This document shows positions 1 to 6,629 of a stretch of DNA of 12,102 nucleotides, one piece after another. The stretch lies in NCBI GenBank assembly GCA_023423775.1, contig JAFAEZ010000122.1, forward strand, positions 1 to 12,102, written 5' to 3'. Position 1 is the first letter of the stretch, and every line of letters starts with the position of its first letter. Source of the stretch: Pseudomonadota bacterium. GTDB taxonomy: Bacteria > Pseudomonadota > Alphaproteobacteria > Sphingomonadales > Sphingomonadaceae. The notes below the pieces were generated by a model. That model searched no databases and was not told the origin of the DNA. It saw nothing but the letters and a program-made list of their open reading frames with translations. A program made the translations under genes and the position numbers.

Positions 1-135
1 CGGCTGGCCGATGCCGGCGCCGAGCGTCGCCGTGATCCGCGCCTCGAGCAAATCGAGGTCTTCGAACGGCGGCGCGGCGAGCGCCGGAGCGGCGATCAGC
101 GCGCCCAGCACGGCCATGCGTCGGAAATACGTCAT
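1..135 (-). CDS. flgA: FlgA, flagellar P-ring assembly chaperone (5' end only)
   Basis: Only the first 45 codons are present; the gene runs off the left edge. Seen: ATG at 135 reading leftward, with GGGAG at 149-145 and a 9-base spacer. The product starts with a Sec-type signal peptide: basic R5-R6, a hydrophobic core at about 7-19, and an ALA cleavage site near residue 20. The mature start, FEDLDLLEARITATLG, resembles the N-terminus of FlgA proteins. Known: FlgA is a periplasmic chaperone that helps FlgI form the P ring. An internal ATG at 117 would also leave a signal peptide but lacks as good a ribosome site and drops the arginines. Divergence from flgB and its own sigma-54 promoter support a flagellar role. 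The diagnostic C-terminal SAF domain lies outside the window, so the call rests on the N-terminus and context. Confidence 0.75.
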   Translation of the reverse strand, partial: MTYFRRMAVLGALIAAPALAAPPFEDLDLLEARITATLGAGIGQP

Positions 136-169
136 CTCGAATGGCTCCCATGGTTCGGAAAGCCATCAA

Positions 170-186
170 AGCAACAGGCGTGCCAA
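170..186 (-). promoter_or_regulatory. Sigma-54 promoter of flgA
   Basis: On the minus strand the sequence reads TTGGCACG-CCTG-TTGCT. The GG (184-183) and GC (172-171) are exactly 10 bases apart, matching the sigma-54 consensus YTGGCACG-N4-TTGCW. The expected start of transcription is near 159, giving a leader of about 24 bases that contains the GGGAG ribosome site of flgA. Sigma-54 promoters need an enhancer-binding activator such as FleQ or FlbD; I could not define its binding site. Confidence 0.88.
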
Positions 187-232
187 ACGCACATGCCCCC
201 GCAACGCTCGGCAGAACCGCGATTCCGCCCGC

Positions 233-249
233 TTGGCACGCCCTTTGCA
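233..249 (+). promoter_or_regulatory. Sigma-54 promoter of the flgB-L operon
   Basis: The sequence reads TTGGCACG-CCCT-TTGCA. GG (235-236) and GC (247-248) are separated by exactly 10 bases, a full match to the -24/-12 consensus. Predicted transcription start is near 260, leaving a leader of about 60 bases before the flgB ATG at 321. The -24 elements of this promoter and the flgA promoter face away from each other across about 46 bases (187-232), where a shared activator could act. Confidence 0.9.
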
Positions 250-281
250 CAATCACCCGGACGAAGGCCCGAGCTGTCGGA

Positions 282-308
282 ATAACGACGGCGGGGGCGG
301 AAACTTTA
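282..308 (-). promoter_or_regulatory. Possible sigma-28-like promoter directed towards flgA
   Basis: On the minus strand TAAAGTTT (308-301) is followed by 11 bases and GTCGTTAT (289-282). The first element matches the sigma-28 (FliA) -35 consensus at all 8 positions and the spacing is the canonical 11. The -10 element matches GCCGATAA at only 5 of 8. It would transcribe through both sigma-54 sites into flgA. The -35 element lies against the flgB ribosome site (AGGGGA, 308-313), so chance is a real alternative. Confidence 0.3.
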
Positions 309-320
309 GGGGATTGGCAC

Positions 321-671
321 ATGGCCGGTGATCAGCTGTTCGGAGTCCACGGCGCGGCGCTCGCGCTGCGCTCGCAGCGACTGTCGATGCTCGCCTCCAA
401 CATCGCGAACGCGGCGACGCCCGGCTACAAGGCCCGCGACATCGATTTCAACGCCGCGCTCGAGCAGGCCAGCAAGGGCCAGAGCATCGTCGCAGCGGCC
501 GAAAATGCCGTCGCCTATCGCGTGCCGGTGACGCCTTCGCTCGACGGCAACACGGTCGAGCTGTCGACCGAGCAGACCTTGTTCGCGGAGAATGCGGTCC
601 AGTACCGCACCACCCTCTCCTTCCTCGAGGGCCGCATCGGCACACTCAAGCGCGCCCTGAAGGGAGAATAA
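321..671 (+). CDS. flgB: FlgB, flagellar proximal rod protein
   Basis: A 116-residue protein, the usual size of FlgB. FlgB is exported by the flagellar type III system and forms the first part of the rod near the MS ring. Residues 26-43 read SNIANAATPGYKARDIDF, the N-terminal motif of rod proteins with the FlgB-type TPGYKARD form. The C-terminal helix at about 92-116 (VQYRTTLSFLEGR onward) is the other half of the D0 coiled coil. The ATG at 321 is chosen because AGGGGA (308-313) lies 7 bases upstream. The frame stays open back to 141, but that stretch would span the sigma-54 promoter. First gene of the operon; flgC starts 3 bases after its stop. Confidence 0.95.
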   Translation: MAGDQLFGVHGAALALRSQRLSMLASNIANAATPGYKARDIDFNAALEQASKGQSIVAAAENAVAYRVPVTPSLDGNTVELSTEQTLFAENAVQYRTTLSFLEGRIGTLKRALKGE

Positions 672-674
672 GCC

Positions 675-1079
675 ATGTCCGGCCCGATGAACGTCTTCGA
701 CATAGCCGGCCGCGCGATGTCCGCACAGCTCGTGCGGCTCAACACGACCGCGTCGAACCTCGCCAATGCCGGTTCGGTCTCGGCGACCAAGGACGGCGCC
801 TTCCGCGCCCTGAAGCCGGTGTTCGAGACGGTGACCGATCGCCCCGGCGTCGCCACCGTCAAGGTCGACCGCGTCGTCCAGGCCGAGACCGAGCCGACCA
901 AGCGCCACGCGCCTGGCCACCCGCTCGCCGACAAGGACGGCTATGTCTGGGAAGCCGGCGTCGACGGCGCCGCCGAGCTCGTCGAGATGATCGAGACGGC
1001 GCGCCAGTATCAGAACAACGTCCAGGTCCTTCAGACCGCCAAGACGCTCACCCTCGACACCTTGAGGATCGGCCAATGA
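675..1079 (+). CDS. flgC: FlgC, flagellar proximal rod protein
   Basis: A 134-residue rod subunit that assembles with FlgB and FlgF. Residues 27-32 read SNLANA, the rod/hook-family N-terminal signature. The segment around HAPGHPLADKDGYV is the FlgC-specific region, usually DPGHPxADxxGYV, here with HA before PGHP. Residues 104-134 (EMIETARQYQNNVQVLQTAK onward) form the C-terminal D0 helix. AGGGAG at 661-666 sits 8 bases before the ATG; a second in-frame ATG at 687 is worse placed. The stop overlaps the flgD start as ATGA (1076-1079), so the two are probably translationally coupled. Confidence 0.96.
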   Translation: MSGPMNVFDIAGRAMSAQLVRLNTTASNLANAGSVSATKDGAFRALKPVFETVTDRPGVATVKVDRVVQAETEPTKRHAPGHPLADKDGYVWEAGVDGAAELVEMIETARQYQNNVQVLQTAKTLTLDTLRIGQ

Positions 1080-1741
1080 CGACGATCACTGACACCAACG
1101 CGGTCTCCGGCTTCGGCGGCGTCGCGATGGCCACCAAGCCCGCGGGTGCGATGGACCAGAACGATTTCCTGCGGCTGATGACGACGCAGCTCACCACCCA
1201 GGATCCGTTCAACCCGGTCGACAATACCGAGATGGTCGCCCAGATGGCGCAATTCTCGCAGGTCGCCGGCATTTCCGAGATGAACCAGAGCCTCAAGGCG
1301 CTGGTCGAGGCGATGGCCCCCGGCCGGCTGACCGATGCGGCGAGCTGGATCGGCCGCACCGTGCTGGTCGAATCCGGGACGGCGATGCCGCTCAAGGATG
1401 GCAGCTATTCGACCGAGATCGCTCTGCCCAAGGATGCCGACGAGGTCTCGGTGAGCTTCGTCGACGCCAATGGCGCGGTCGTCCACAGCCGCAATTTCAG
1501 CAACCAGAAAGCGGGCACCCTGCCCGTCGCCTGGGACGGCAGGAACGAGGGCGGCGAGACGGTGGCGACCGGCCCCCTGAAGATCGTTGTCACGGCCAAC
1601 GCCGGCGGCGAGGCGCTCCAGCCCGCCACCGCGAGCTGGACGCAGGTCAACGGCATCCAGTCGCCCGCCAATGGCGGCTCCACCAAGCTTCTCACGGGCC
1701 TCGGCGCCCTCACCCCCGACGCGGCGCTCCGCCTCGCCTGA
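1076..1741 (+). CDS. flgD: FlgD, hook-capping scaffold protein
   Basis: A 221-residue protein, close to the roughly 230 residues of enteric FlgD. FlgD caps the growing hook, directs FlgE polymerisation and is later replaced by FlgK. Residues 30-61 contain the conserved N-terminal region: FLRLMTTQL, then QDPFNPVDNTEMVAQMAQFS (42-61), close to the family's QDPxNPxDNTEFxxQLAQFS. The rest (about 80-210) fits the paired FlgD Tudor-like and Ig-like beta domains, including a GTLPVAWDGRNEGGE segment typical of the Ig-like part. GAGGAT at 1064-1069 serves as ribosome site inside the end of flgC. No cysteine, as in the other exported components. Confidence 0.96.
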   Translation: MTTITDTNAVSGFGGVAMATKPAGAMDQNDFLRLMTTQLTTQDPFNPVDNTEMVAQMAQFSQVAGISEMNQSLKALVEAMAPGRLTDAASWIGRTVLVESGTAMPLKDGSYSTEIALPKDADEVSVSFVDANGAVVHSRNFSNQKAGTLPVAWDGRNEGGETVATGPLKIVVTANAGGEALQPATASWTQVNGIQSPANGGSTKLLTGLGALTPDAALRLA

Positions 1742-1759
1742 TCCAGCAGGAGACTTTTC

Positions 1760-3040
1760 ATGTCCTTCTACACTTCGCTTTCCGGCCTCAAGGGCGCCCA
1801 GACCGAGCTCGGCACGGTCTCAAACAACATCGCCAACGTCGGCTCCTACGGCTTCAAGAAGAGCCGGACCGAGTTCGGCGACATCATTTCCTCGTCGCGC
1901 ACCACGCCGGGTAACGGCACGCGCCTCAAGAGCATCGAGCAGCAGTTCAGCCAGGGCGGCTTCGAAGCTTCTTCGCGCGAGCTCGACCTCGCCATCGCCG
2001 GCGCCGGCTTCTTCGTCACCCGCGACGCGCTCGCCGGCGGCAACACCACCTTCACCCGCAACGGCAAGTTCGGCCTCGACGCCAGCCGCTACCTGATCGA
2101 CAGCAACGGCGGCTACGTCCAGGGCCTGCCGGTCGATCCGGAGGGCAACGTCACCGCGAGCGGCCTCACCGCCACCACCAGCATTCAGGTCCCGCAGACG
2201 TCGGGCACGCCGCGCGCGACCAGCTTGGTTACGCTCGACCTGTCGCTGCCCCAGAACGCCGATCTTCCGGCGAGCCGACCGATGTACAGCGCCGCCAACC
2301 CCTATGTCTTCGACCGGCTGGACCCGAACAGCTACAATCACTCGGTCCAGACCACCGTCTACGACACGGCCGGCAAGGCCATCCCGGCGACCATGTATTT
2401 CGTCCGCACCGGCAACGGCGCGCCGAGCACGTGGGAATCGCATTTGTTCGTCGGCAATGACGAGGTGAGCGCCGACCCGGCCGCCGCCACTCAGCCGGCG
2501 CCGCTGCAGATGAGTTTCGATGCCGCCGGCGTCCGCACCGCGCCCGCTGGCACTGTCGCCTACGATACGGTCTTTCCGGCCGGCGCTTCCTCCGTGCTCA
2601 ATCTGACGCTGGATCTCGGCGCCACCAATCAGGCGCCCGGGCCCTTCACGCAGCGCCTGGTCGACCAGGACGGCATCACCGTCGGCACGCTCAACGACGT
2701 GTCGATCGGCGAGGACGGCCTCGTCACCGCCACCTTCTCCAACGGCGAGACCCAGGCGATCGCCAAGCTCGCTCTCGCCAATTTCTCGAACCCTGCCGGC
2801 CTCAAGCAGCGCGGCGACGCGCGCTGGTCGGTGACCGGCGAAAGCGGTCCGGCCGATGTCGGGACCCCCGGCGACGACGGTATGGGACGCATCCAGTCGG
2901 GCGCGCTCGAGCGGGCCAACGTCGACATCACCGAGGAGCTGGTCGCCCTGATCGCCGCCCAGCGCAATTTCCAGGCCAATGCCAAGGCGATCGAGACCGG
3001 CAACGCCATGACCCAGGCGGTCATGAACATGCGGAGCTGA
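1760..3040 (+). CDS. flgE: FlgE, flagellar hook protein
   Basis: A 426-residue protein, slightly longer than the 403 residues of Salmonella FlgE. It polymerises into the hook, the universal joint between rod and filament. N-terminus: MSFYTSLSGLKGAQTELGTV, then SNNIANVGSYGFKKSRTEF (21-39), both standard FlgE features. The middle (about 80-340) carries the variable surface domains. The C-terminus (about 385-426) has GALERANVDITEELVALIAA and ends QAVMNMRS, the D0 helix. AGGAGA at 1748-1753 with a 6-base spacer supports the start. The 18-base gap after flgD is the largest inside the flgB-L run. Confidence 0.97.
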   Translation: MSFYTSLSGLKGAQTELGTVSNNIANVGSYGFKKSRTEFGDIISSSRTTPGNGTRLKSIEQQFSQGGFEASSRELDLAIAGAGFFVTRDALAGGNTTFTRNGKFGLDASRYLIDSNGGYVQGLPVDPEGNVTASGLTATTSIQVPQTSGTPRATSLVTLDLSLPQNADLPASRPMYSAANPYVFDRLDPNSYNHSVQTTVYDTAGKAIPATMYFVRTGNGAPSTWESHLFVGNDEVSADPAAATQPAPLQMSFDAAGVRTAPAGTVAYDTVFPAGASSVLNLTLDLGATNQAPGPFTQRLVDQDGITVGTLNDVSIGEDGLVTATFSNGETQAIAKLALANFSNPAGLKQRGDARWSVTGESGPADVGTPGDDGMGRIQSGALERANVDITEELVALIAAQRNFQANAKAIETGNAMTQAVMNMRS

Positions 3041-3043
3041 TAA

Positions 3044-3787
3044 ATGGACCGGCTCGTCCATACCTCGCTGTCGGCGCTCCGGGGGGCGATGGCCCGCCAG
3101 ACGGCGACGGCGAACAACCTCGCCAACGCCAACACGGTCGGCTTCCGGGCGGAGATCGCCTCGGCCAGCACCCTGTGGCTGCGCGGTCAGACCTTCGAAT
3201 CGCGTGCGCTCGCGTCCGAAGAGGTGCGCGCCGCCGACATGAAGCCCGGCACAATCAGCGAGACCGGCCGCGACCTCGACATCGCCCTCTCCGGCGATGT
3301 CCTGCTCGCGGTGCAGGGACCCGAGGGGGACGAAGCCTATACGCGCCGCGGCGACCTTCAGCGCACCGAGAGCGGGCTGCTGACGACCGGCGACGGCCGT
3401 CCGGTCATGGGCCAATCGGGCCCAATCACTCTGCCACCCGCGGACTCGCTGAAGATCGACGAGTCCGGCCGGATCTGGATCGTTCCGCCCGGCGGCGATC
3501 CGAACCTGCCGCAGGAGGTCGACCAGCTCCGCCTGGGCTCGCCGGTCGGCTCGCGCATCGTCAAGCATGTCGACGGCCTGTTCCGGGTCGAAGGCGGCGG
3601 CGCCCTGCCGGTCGATGCGAACGCCAGGGTCCGCTCCGGCAGCCTCGAAGGCTCGAACGTCGATGCCACCAAGGCGCTGGTCGACATGATCGAGGCCAGC
3701 CGCGCCTGGGACACGCAGTTGAAGCTCATTTCCACCGCACGCGAGATCGACGGTTCGGCCGCCGATCTGATGCGCCTGCCCGATTAA
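3044..3787 (+). CDS. flgF: FlgF, flagellar proximal rod protein
   Basis: A 247-residue rod protein, typical FlgF length (about 251 in enterics). Residues 24-34 read NNLANANTVGF, the rod/hook signature, and the FlgF-like start MDRLVHTSLSALRGAMARQ precedes it. The core contains GDVLLAVQGPEGDEAYTRRG, the beta region found in FlgE, FlgF and FlgG. The C-terminus has GSLEGSNVDATKALVDMIEA followed by the D0 helix. FlgF is told from FlgG by this N-terminus and by its position just before an unmistakable flgG. GCGGAG (3031-3036) overlaps the end of flgE, 7 bases before the ATG. Confidence 0.95.
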   Translation: MDRLVHTSLSALRGAMARQTATANNLANANTVGFRAEIASASTLWLRGQTFESRALASEEVRAADMKPGTISETGRDLDIALSGDVLLAVQGPEGDEAYTRRGDLQRTESGLLTTGDGRPVMGQSGPITLPPADSLKIDESGRIWIVPPGGDPNLPQEVDQLRLGSPVGSRIVKHVDGLFRVEGGGALPVDANARVRSGSLEGSNVDATKALVDMIEASRAWDTQLKLISTAREIDGSAADLMRLPD

Positions 3788-3801
3788 GGGGAATTTGAAC
3801 C

Positions 3802-4590
3802 ATGGCCAACGCAGCCCTCCACGTCGCCCGCACCGGGCTTGATGCCCAGTCGGCGCGCATGCGCGTCATCGCCAACAACCTCGCCAACGTGAACACGACC
3901 GGGTTCAAGCGCGACCGTGCCCAGTTCGAGACGCTCGCTTACCAGACGATGGTCGCGGCCGGCGCCCCATCCAGCGCCGAGGCGCGCTACGCCACCGGCC
4001 TGTCGCTCGGCACCGGCGTGCAGATGACCGGCACCGCGCGCATCAACAGCCAGGGCACGCTCACGCAGACCGACAACCCCCTCGACATCGCGATCGAGGG
4101 CGAGGGCTTCTTCCAGGTCGCCATGCCGGACGGCCGCATCGCCTACACCCGCTCGGGCAATTTCAACCTGTCGGCCGAGGGCCAGATCGTCACTTCGGAC
4201 GGTCTCCAGCTCCAGCCGCAGGTGCAGGTGCCCGAAGGCGTGGAGTCGATCACGATCGGCGCCGACGGCACGATCTCGGCCAAGATGACCGGCGAGGCCG
4301 AAGCGACCGAGCTCGGCCAGATCGAGCTCGCCCGCTTCGTCAATCCGTCGGGCCTGCAGGCGCTCGGCGACAATCTGTTCGTCGAGAGCGCCGCCAGCGG
4401 CGCGCCGCAGGTCGGCGCCGCCGGCCTCGATGGCCGCGGCACCGTCCGCCAGGGCATGCTCGAAGCCTCGAACGTCAACGTCGTCCAGGAACTGGTCGAC
4501 ATGATCGAGACCCAGCGCGCTTATGAGGTCAATTCCAAGATGATCTCGGCCACGGACGAGATGCTGCGCAATGCCAACCAGCAGCTCTAA
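3802..4590 (+). CDS. flgG: FlgG, flagellar distal rod protein
   Basis: A 262-residue protein, almost exactly the family length of 260. It forms the distal rod that crosses the P and L rings. Residues 25-37 read NNLANVNTTGFKR, and the protein has TDNPLDIAIEGEGFFQVAMP and the C-terminal QGMLEASNVNVVQELVDMIE and TQRAYEVNSKMI segments, all strongly conserved in FlgG. AAGGGGAA (3786-3793), overlapping the flgF stop, lies 8 bases before the ATG. The 3' end overlaps the flgH start by 20 bases. Confidence 0.98.
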   Translation: MANAALHVARTGLDAQSARMRVIANNLANVNTTGFKRDRAQFETLAYQTMVAAGAPSSAEARYATGLSLGTGVQMTGTARINSQGTLTQTDNPLDIAIEGEGFFQVAMPDGRIAYTRSGNFNLSAEGQIVTSDGLQLQPQVQVPEGVESITIGADGTISAKMTGEAEATELGQIELARFVNPSGLQALGDNLFVESAASGAPQVGAAGLDGRGTVRQGMLEASNVNVVQELVDMIETQRAYEVNSKMISATDEMLRNANQQL

Positions 4591-5239
4591 GATGCTGGCG
4601 CTTGCGCCGCTCTGCCTGCTGGGCGCCTGCATCGGCGGCACCGCGGGCCCGTCGCCCGAGTACCGGCCGACCTTGGCCGCGCCGGCTCCGCCGCCCGCCG
4701 TGGCCAACGGTGCGATCTTCCAGGCGTCGCAGGGTTATGCGTCGCTCACCAGCGGCACCCGCGCCTCGCGCGTCGGCGATCTGCTGACGATCGTGCTGGT
4801 CGAACGGATGCAGGCGACCAAGTCCAACGCGGCCACCACCAACCGCGAAGGCGACATCGGTTTGACCCCGCCAACCACCGGTCCGCTCGATTTCTTCAAA
4901 CCCTCCGATGTAAACATGGGCGGCAATCAGTCGTTCAATGGTGCTGGACAGGCGACTCAATCGAACCGCCTGTCCGGGGAGATCAGCGTGACGATTGCCG
5001 AGGTCTATCCCAACGGGACGATGCTGGTCCGCGGCGAGAAGCTCGTCACGCTGAACCGCGGCGACGAATATGTCCGCCTCGCCGGGATCGTGCGCGAACA
5101 GGACATTACGCCCGACAATCGCGTCCCTTCGACCCGCGTCGCTGACGCGCGCATCACTTATTCCGGACGCGGCGAGATCGCCCGCGCCAGCCGCCAGGGC
5201 TGGCTGCAGCGCTTCTTCTCCGTGCTGAGCCCGTTCTGA
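4571..5239 (+). CDS. flgH: FlgH, L-ring outer-membrane lipoprotein
   Basis: A 222-residue lipoprotein that forms the L ring in the outer membrane around the distal rod. The lipobox is LLGAC with the lipidated cysteine at residue 20. Conserved FlgH features follow: ASRVGDLLTIVLVE, a GEISVTIAEVYPNGTMLVRG segment, then the C-terminal LAGIVREQDITPDNRVPST, VADARITYSGRGEIA, and a tail ending in WLQRFFSVLSPF. The ATG at 4571 is chosen although it overlaps flgG by 20 bases, because it gives a normal signal with a lysine at residue 7. The next ATG (4592) would leave only 12 uncharged residues before the cysteine. A GGA/GAG stretch at 4554-4560 is a modest ribosome site, so coupling to flgG translation is likely. 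Confidence 0.96.
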   Translation: MPTSSSKMLALAPLCLLGACIGGTAGPSPEYRPTLAAPAPPPAVANGAIFQASQGYASLTSGTRASRVGDLLTIVLVERMQATKSNAATTNREGDIGLTPPTTGPLDFFKPSDVNMGGNQSFNGAGQATQSNRLSGEISVTIAEVYPNGTMLVRGEKLVTLNRGDEYVRLAGIVREQDITPDNRVPSTRVADARITYSGRGEIARASRQGWLQRFFSVLSPF

Positions 5240-6342
5240 TGCGCGCCCTCGCCCGCATCGCCGCGCTCGCCGCCGCCGCTTTGGCCTTCTCCGCCCCGGC
5301 TTCGGCCGAGCGGATCAAGGATCTCGGCACCTTCCAGGGCCTGCGCGCCAACCAGCTCACCGGCTACGGCATCGTCGTCGGCCTGGCCGGGACTGGCGAC
5401 GACAGCCTCGATTACGCCACCCAGGGCATGAAGGGCGTTGCCTCGCGCTTCGGCCTGACGCTGCCACCGGGCATCAACCCGGCGGTCAAGAATGCCGCGG
5501 CGGTCATGATCACCGCCGAGCTCCCGGCTTTTGCCAAGCCCGGCCAGCGCCTCGACATCACCGTGTCCGCTCTGGGCAAGGCCAAGTCGCTGCGCGGCGG
5601 CACTTTGCTGATGACGCCGCTCAAGGGCGCCGACAACCAGATCTACGCAATGGCGCAGGGCAGCCTCGCCGTCGGCGGACTCGGCGTCGACGCGGCGGAC
5701 GGCTCGAAGCTGTCGGTCAACGTCCCCTCGGCCGGCCGCATTCCGGGCGGAGCGACGGTGGAGCGCGAGGTCGATGCCGGCTTCGCCAGCGCGCCTGCCC
5801 TCCAGTTCAATCTCGCCGAGGCCGATCTCACCACCGCTCGTCTGGTCGCCCAGGCGATCAACGGCGAATTGGGCGGCGGCGTCGCCAGCGCGATCGACGC
5901 GGTCACGATCCGCATCACCGCCCAGCCCGGCGCCGAGACTCGCACCGCGCTGATGAGCATCATCGAGAATATCGAGGTCGATCCGGCCGCGCCGCCGGCG
6001 CGGGTGATCGTCAACGCCCGCACCGGCACGGTCGTGATCAACGGCCAGGTCCGGATCAGCCCGGCCGCGGTCAGCCATGGCAAGCTCACCGTCGCCGTCA
6101 CCGAGCGGCCGCGCATCGTCCAGCCCGAGCCCTTCTCGCGCGGCGAGACCGCGCAGGAGGAGCAGAGCCAGATCGAGGTCAAGGAGGAGACGCGGCCCAT
6201 GTTCGCCTTCGCGCCCGGCGCCTCGTTGGGCGAGATCGTCAAGGCGGTGAACGCGATCGGGGCCAGCCCGTCCGACCTCGTCGCGATCCTCGAGGCGCTG
6301 AAGCAGGCGGGTGCCATGAAGGCAGAGCTGGTGATCCTGTGA
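5239..6342 (+). CDS. flgI: FlgI, flagellar P-ring protein
   Basis: A 367-residue periplasmic protein (about 365 in enterics) that forms the P ring in the peptidoglycan layer. Residues 1-23 form a Sec signal peptide ending ASA before ERIKDL. Family hallmarks are ERIKDLGTFQGLRANQLTGY (24-43), GYGIVVGLAGTGD, SRFGLTLPPG, VMITAELPAFAKPGQRLDI, GGTLLMTPL, ARVIVNARTGTVVI, and the C-terminal LGEIVKAVNAIGASPSDLVA region. Start and stop overlap by one base with flgH (TGATG). The protein has no cysteine, whereas E. coli FlgI carries a DsbA-dependent disulfide. The C-terminal stretch PFSRGETAQEEQSQIEVKEE is the expected variable loop. Confidence 0.98.
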   Translation: MRALARIAALAAAALAFSAPASAERIKDLGTFQGLRANQLTGYGIVVGLAGTGDDSLDYATQGMKGVASRFGLTLPPGINPAVKNAAAVMITAELPAFAKPGQRLDITVSALGKAKSLRGGTLLMTPLKGADNQIYAMAQGSLAVGGLGVDAADGSKLSVNVPSAGRIPGGATVEREVDAGFASAPALQFNLAEADLTTARLVAQAINGELGGGVASAIDAVTIRITAQPGAETRTALMSIIENIEVDPAAPPARVIVNARTGTVVINGQVRISPAAVSHGKLTVAVTERPRIVQPEPFSRGETAQEEQSQIEVKEETRPMFAFAPGASLGEIVKAVNAIGASPSDLVAILEALKQAGAMKAELVIL

Positions 6343-6629
6343 TCCAGGGCATCGCCTCGACCCCGCAGCCGGCCGGACAGGCCGACGAGAAGCGCCAGCA
6401 GCTGGTCAAGGCCGCGCAGGCCTTCGAGGCCGTGTTCATGCGCCAGATGATCGGCTCGATGCGCCAGGCCAAGCTAGCCGAGGATGCCTTGGGCAGCAGC
6501 GCGACCGAACAGTTCCAGGAGATGCAGGACGCCAAGCTCGCCGACCAGATGGCGGCAGATGGCGGCGGCTTCGGCATCGCCGAGCTGCTGCTGCAGCAGT
6601 TCGACAAGCGGGGAGGAGTTACCAAATGA
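6339..6629 (+). CDS. flgJ: FlgJ, rod-binding domain only
   Basis: A 96-residue protein matching only the N-terminal rod-binding domain of FlgJ. Residues 22-42 (LVKAAQAFEAVFMRQMIGSMR) are the conserved helix, and residues 58-88 carry the second helical pair with the GGGFGIAELLLQQ ending. The C-terminal glucosaminidase domain of enteric FlgJ (about 313 residues in total) is absent; the gene ends cleanly with a stop and the flgK ribosome site. Single-domain FlgJ is common in alpha-proteobacteria, where a separate enzyme opens the peptidoglycan. The start codon is GTG at 6339, overlapping the flgI stop as GTGA. The 3' end overlaps flgK as ATGA. Confidence 0.93.
   Translation: MIQGIASTPQPAGQADEKRQQLVKAAQAFEAVFMRQMIGSMRQAKLAEDALGSSATEQFQEMQDAKLADQMAADGGGFGIAELLLQQFDKRGGVTK

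Noticed and set aside
141..166. Inverted repeat ATGGCT/AGCCAT with 14 bases between, around the flgA ribosome site.
   Set aside because: Most of the first arm lies upstream of the predicted sigma-54 start near 159, so it would not be in the transcript; six-base arms are expected by chance.
141..320. Upstream extension of flgB to an ATG at 141.
   Set aside because: It would place the sigma-54 promoter and its start site inside the coding region and add 60 residues not found in FlgB.
315..331. Another TTGGCAC at the flgB start codon, resembling a -24 element.
   Set aside because: No GC occurs at the required 10-base distance (GT is there instead), and the site overlaps the start codon.
1820..3568. 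Long minus-strand open frame opposite flgE and flgF.
   Set aside because: Same cause: composition of the antisense of real genes, no recognisable domain, no ribosome site.
6339..6629. Separate sigma-28 promoter for flgKL inside flgJ, as in enterics.
   Set aside because: I found no TAAA-N15-GCCGATAA-like pair in flgJ; flgK appears to depend on the operon promoter and its strong ribosome site.
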